Source of the DNA: Primula veris
Lineage: Eukaryota; Streptophyta; Magnoliopsida; Ericales; Primulaceae
Reading direction: 5' to 3'
Length of the DNA stretch: 64,000 nt
Assembly (NCBI GenBank): GCA_963682055.1
Contig: OY821744.1
Span: 3,291,001-3,355,000, forward strand
In this document: one piece after another, positions 60,646 through 64,000 of the stretch
Numbering within the stretch: the stretch's first letter is position 1
How the letters are laid out: the number at the start of each line of letters is the position of its first letter
The notes under the pieces: generated by a model
What the model saw: only the letters and a program-made list of their open reading frames with translations
Databases searched by the model: none
Told to the model about the DNA's origin: nothing
Translations under genes and position numbers: made by a program

Positions 60646-61760
60646 TTTAATTTTATATATTTATATATCTAATTTTATAGTATTTTAAGTCTACAACTAT
60701 TAATAAAGATAATTAACAATAATTTCTAATTAACTCTGACTTTTGCTCTCAGTTTATTTGCCTCCTGTACTTCCATCTCTTCCATCTCCCTCCCAAAAAG
60801 GTTAAATATCTAATCCTTAATTATTATTAGTTTAATTTAATATATAGTTGAATAAAAAATTATGTATACTTTAGAACAAAACAAACTTTACAAGTTGGTA
60901 AACTGCGTGGTGTAAACATGGATGAACTTACTAATTTATTTTATTAGTTTATTTTTGCTATACAATGACCTTTTTGCTTGTGGTGATCTTTGTTGTTTAT
61001 GATTGTAGTATTTGATTCTTTAGAACCAAATTTAATAAGCACAAACTGAAATCACACACGCACATATAAACATCTAAAAACCAATTAAATAGATAAGTTG
61101 ATAAATAGTTTAAAACAAACACGAGAGAAGTTAGCGAAAGGGGGAGAATTGTAAGAAAAATGATACATGTATATCACCATAGTCACAACCTACTAGGTGA
61201 CTTTTGCAAAACCACTTTACAAAATTCAAAAGTGTCTCGAAATACTTCCATATTTCGTTTACCATACCGACAACTGCGGTCCAACCACGAAACCATTTAT
61301 TCATAATGTTACTGAACAATAATTTTCACTAAGTATTCTAAAACACAAGACTAGGTGAAAAATAATAAGCTGCAAATGGAATCTAAGTACGTTAGGTAAT
61401 TAGACGAGATTAAACATATTAGCAGGTTCGTAAATGAAATTGAATGAAACTAAGCGTGATTAATCAATAACCAATCTATTTTAGTCTAAAGTCCCGTATA
61501 AACCTCTTGTAATATTGATTTTTATTTTTCACTATGTCAAAAAATCAAAAAACAAAACACTATTTGTATCTATTAAAATTATATCCACTTTTCATAAATT
61601 TGATGCTCACGAGCATCACTATATATACCAAATTTTAAACAAGATTTGAGAATACGGACTTTTGGAGATGAAGTGTATGTAATAATCAATGATTCTCCAT
61701 AAATGTAATGTTACATAAAGCTCAACAAAATACATGCTTATATTAGTTATAAGTTACAAC
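60646..61760. other. Gene-free stretch
   Basis: AT-rich spacer between the hAT-like end and the segmental duplication. No gene recognised. Confidence 0.5.
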
Positions 61761-62669
61761 TTACACTTGAAGTAGATCTGCTCCATTTTAGTTTCATACG
61801 CTACAACCCATATGAAAACCATTCGGTCTTTATTTTGTTTCACATTTGAGTTTACGGTTTGGCTAACGAATGTCCCGGGGACACTATAATTTAATTTTAA
61901 CTTTTTCAAAATATGTATTTTATTAACTTGATAAACTTGTATATGTTATTAATGAATTATCATAACATATACTAAAATAAAATAAAATAAATGATTAACC
62001 GATGCCTAGGAGGGATTGGTCAGGCTTTCCCTTTCACTTTACAGTATAACGATGTAAAAATGATAGGTTAATACCCAATCAGTATGCTAATATATATTAC
62101 TCCGTAAAAAAAAACCATTTAGAACCTCAAATGTTGGATTTTCCAATTTATGACGTAGCATTGACTATTAAGTGATTTGAGTCTATTCATTATTGACCAT
62201 CTATTGAGTTAGAAATTTTATCGTCTTTGAATTGTTAGATTTTTATCAAGTTTTTGAATTTTTTTATATGTATTTGTAATTTTTTTTAAAATCAACATAT
62301 TATTTTATTTATAAAGTGTCTCTTAAGAAAAACTGTAAAATTTGATCTTTCAGAATTTTTTTATGGTATTTATTAAAATTACTATATTATAAATTATCAA
62401 ACAAACAATTATTAAACATAAATAAATATATAAATGTCAAATTTTACAGATTTTTTAAAAAAAATATCTTAGAAATAAAATACTAAATTAATTTTAAAAA
62501 ATTCAATTTTTTTTTTTAAATAAATATGAAAAAATCAAAAACCTAAAAAAAAATAAAAAAAAAATTAACAATTACAACGTGATAAAATTTTATCCCATTA
62601 ACCAATTATCAACCCTGCTATTATAAAACATAAAATAAAATAAACAGAGTAATAAATAAAAAGAAGAAA

Positions 62670-64000
62670 ATGGCGACTGGCGGTGGAGGTGGTGTACGGA
62701 CGTTAGTGACGGTGGTCGGAGTAGCATTGACCGGAGTTTTCACTCTCTCTCTCTAACTTCCTCCGCCACCATTCGAACCCTCCGCTCCATCTCTATATCC
62801 AATAGGGTATATTTATCACCTTAACTTTGTTTCTATTGTTCTCTTTCTCTCTCTATATCTATATCTTATTATGTATGTATCTTTTATATTCCATATTGTT
62901 TTGTTGGGATTATTAGTAAGATTTTGTTTGTTAAATTCACCTAACAAAACTAACAATTGTTTCAACTTTAGACTTTGTATTGTTTTTCATTACAAATTTT
63001 AATTTAATTACATAAGAGGTTTAATTGGTATTTAAGCTATTATACAATGAAATAATTTCATAGATGAGAGGAACTAGTAATAGACTAATAGGAACTTCAA
63101 CATCCTATATTTAGAAAAAACCCATTCTTTTTACCATTTTTTTAAATTTGTCTATGAAAATCTATCAACGATGTATAAATAATTCGAAACGGACGAAGTA
63201 ATATTTTCTTTTTAAACTGTGGGTTTTATAAGTTTTTGAGATTTGGGTAGTGCTTGTTTGAAATGCAGCTTCTTTGCCCATTTAAATTTGCTTGCTTATA
63301 GTTAGTATTATAATTATTTTGTTGGGACTTAATAAGGTGTTCACACCTCTTTGCTAATCAGTTGAATAGTATTTTGTTGGGATAATAGTGAGATTTTGTA
63401 ACCTCTGCTTCCAATGAGGTTTACTTCAGTATCCTTAAACTGAATTGCTTTTCTGCTATTTTTTGGAGTTTTGGAAAGATTGTGTTTCCAAGTTGTATTC
63501 TAAGTATCTGAGATTTGAATAGTGCTTGTTTTCATCTTTTAAACCCGTTTTAAATTTTCTTTGCTTGAAGGTTGGATGTTTTTTTTTAATGAAACTAACT
63601 TCACTACTTTTTTAATTGAATTGTTTTTTTAAGTTTTGTTTATTAAATTTTAGTAGAAAAAATTGTGTTATGTGGAGTTTGCAGCTGAAAAGGGTTCGAT
63701 GTTTGAGATTATGGTAGAACTTTGAGGCTTTTAAGCTCATTTTCAAGCTTTGTTTATTAGGGCTTGTTTGGTTGCAGATAATCTCAATTTCTTTCTTGTG
63801 TAAAAGCTGGAAACCATTTAGCTGACCCCCTTGAGCGCTGAGCTTTTCTGATCTTTTAGCATGAATACGCTAGAATCTTCAAGCTCTTTTTTGTGAAGCT
63901 AAAAATTTCAGCTAATTAGCTTAGATGCTGCAACCAGACAAGCCCTAGGATTTACTAAACTTAATAAGCCGAAGATCCCTAGAAATCTTAATTTGAACAA
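62670..64000 (+). pseudogene. DnaJ-type zinc-finger gene, duplicated and frameshifted copy
   Basis: The first exon starts MATGGGGGVRTLVTVVGVAL like the intact gene, but a (CT)5 run has become (CT)6. The two-base gain puts a TAA at 62754-62756 after 28 codons. Intron 1 and its MITE follow. Exons 2 and 3 would lie beyond the window, so the state of the zinc-finger region is unknown. Later initiation is possible but would skip the membrane segment. Confidence 0.8.
63760..63945. mobile_element. Terminal-inverted-repeat MITE, duplicate copy
   Basis: Same 186-bp element as 38414-38599, in the same intron position of the duplicated gene, with identical terminal repeats. Confidence 0.75.

Larger units (their letters stand above)
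61761..64000 (+). repeat. Segmental duplication, right copy
   Basis: Same order and orientation as 36310-38654, running off the window. Few substitutions; two deletions of roughly 80 and 110 bases relative to the left copy, near 63148 and 63588. Confidence 0.92.

Overview
The window is nuclear DNA from a flowering plant, most likely a core eudicot. The genes have several short exons with GT-AG introns. The introns and intergenic DNA are AT-rich, and the gene families are typical of higher plants: PINOID-type AGC kinase, receptor-like LRR protein, ribosomal protein eL20 with telo-box and site II promoter, and a stand-alone LC8 dynein light chain. Exon positions were worked out by hand from reading-frame continuity and splice dinucleotides. 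I could not place the species more closely.

Layout. Positions 1-715 hold the last four coding exons of an ethanolamine/choline kinase (+). A two-exon LC8 dynein light-chain gene (+) lies at 3613-6159. A 13-exon mitochondrial NADH-cytochrome b5 reductase-like gene lies on the minus strand at 7705-13099. It is divergent from the four-exon ribosomal protein L18a gene (+, 14405-18638). An 8 kb gene-free stretch rich in small DNA transposons follows. A four-exon AGC-VIII kinase of the PINOID2 type (-) lies at 26849-29442, then another gene-free stretch, then a three-exon small DnaJ-type zinc-finger gene (+, 37132-39862).

The right-hand third is different. From about 40.5 to 60.5 kb there is a disturbed cluster of receptor-like protein (RLP) sequences. 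It holds one intact 930-residue gene (45413-48205), two 5' fragments, one 3' fragment, one long broken copy and one promoter copy with no gene behind it. Between them lie a Helitron-like element, Stowaway elements, 66-bp and 99-bp tandem repeats, a Cassandra-type LTR carrying a 5S-like segment, a truncated LINE and a CACTA transposase remnant. A 2.2-2.3 kb segmental duplication flanks the cluster (36310-38654 and 61761-64000). It carries the start of the DnaJ-type gene, which in the right copy is broken by one extra CT repeat.

The housekeeping genes (kinase, reductase, ribosomal protein, light chain, zinc finger) have no evident functional link to each other. The most interesting content is evolutionary: a 9-nt coding minisatellite inside the RLP N-terminal cap whose copy number differs between paralogues; LRR-unit number change between paralogues; a DeSI-protease first exon set upstream of an RLP tail; a duplicated decoy exon in the first intron of the ribosomal protein gene; and several transposons whose target-site duplications can be read directly. 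I found no CRISPR array, operon or bacterial-type system, and no convincing wholly new molecular system.
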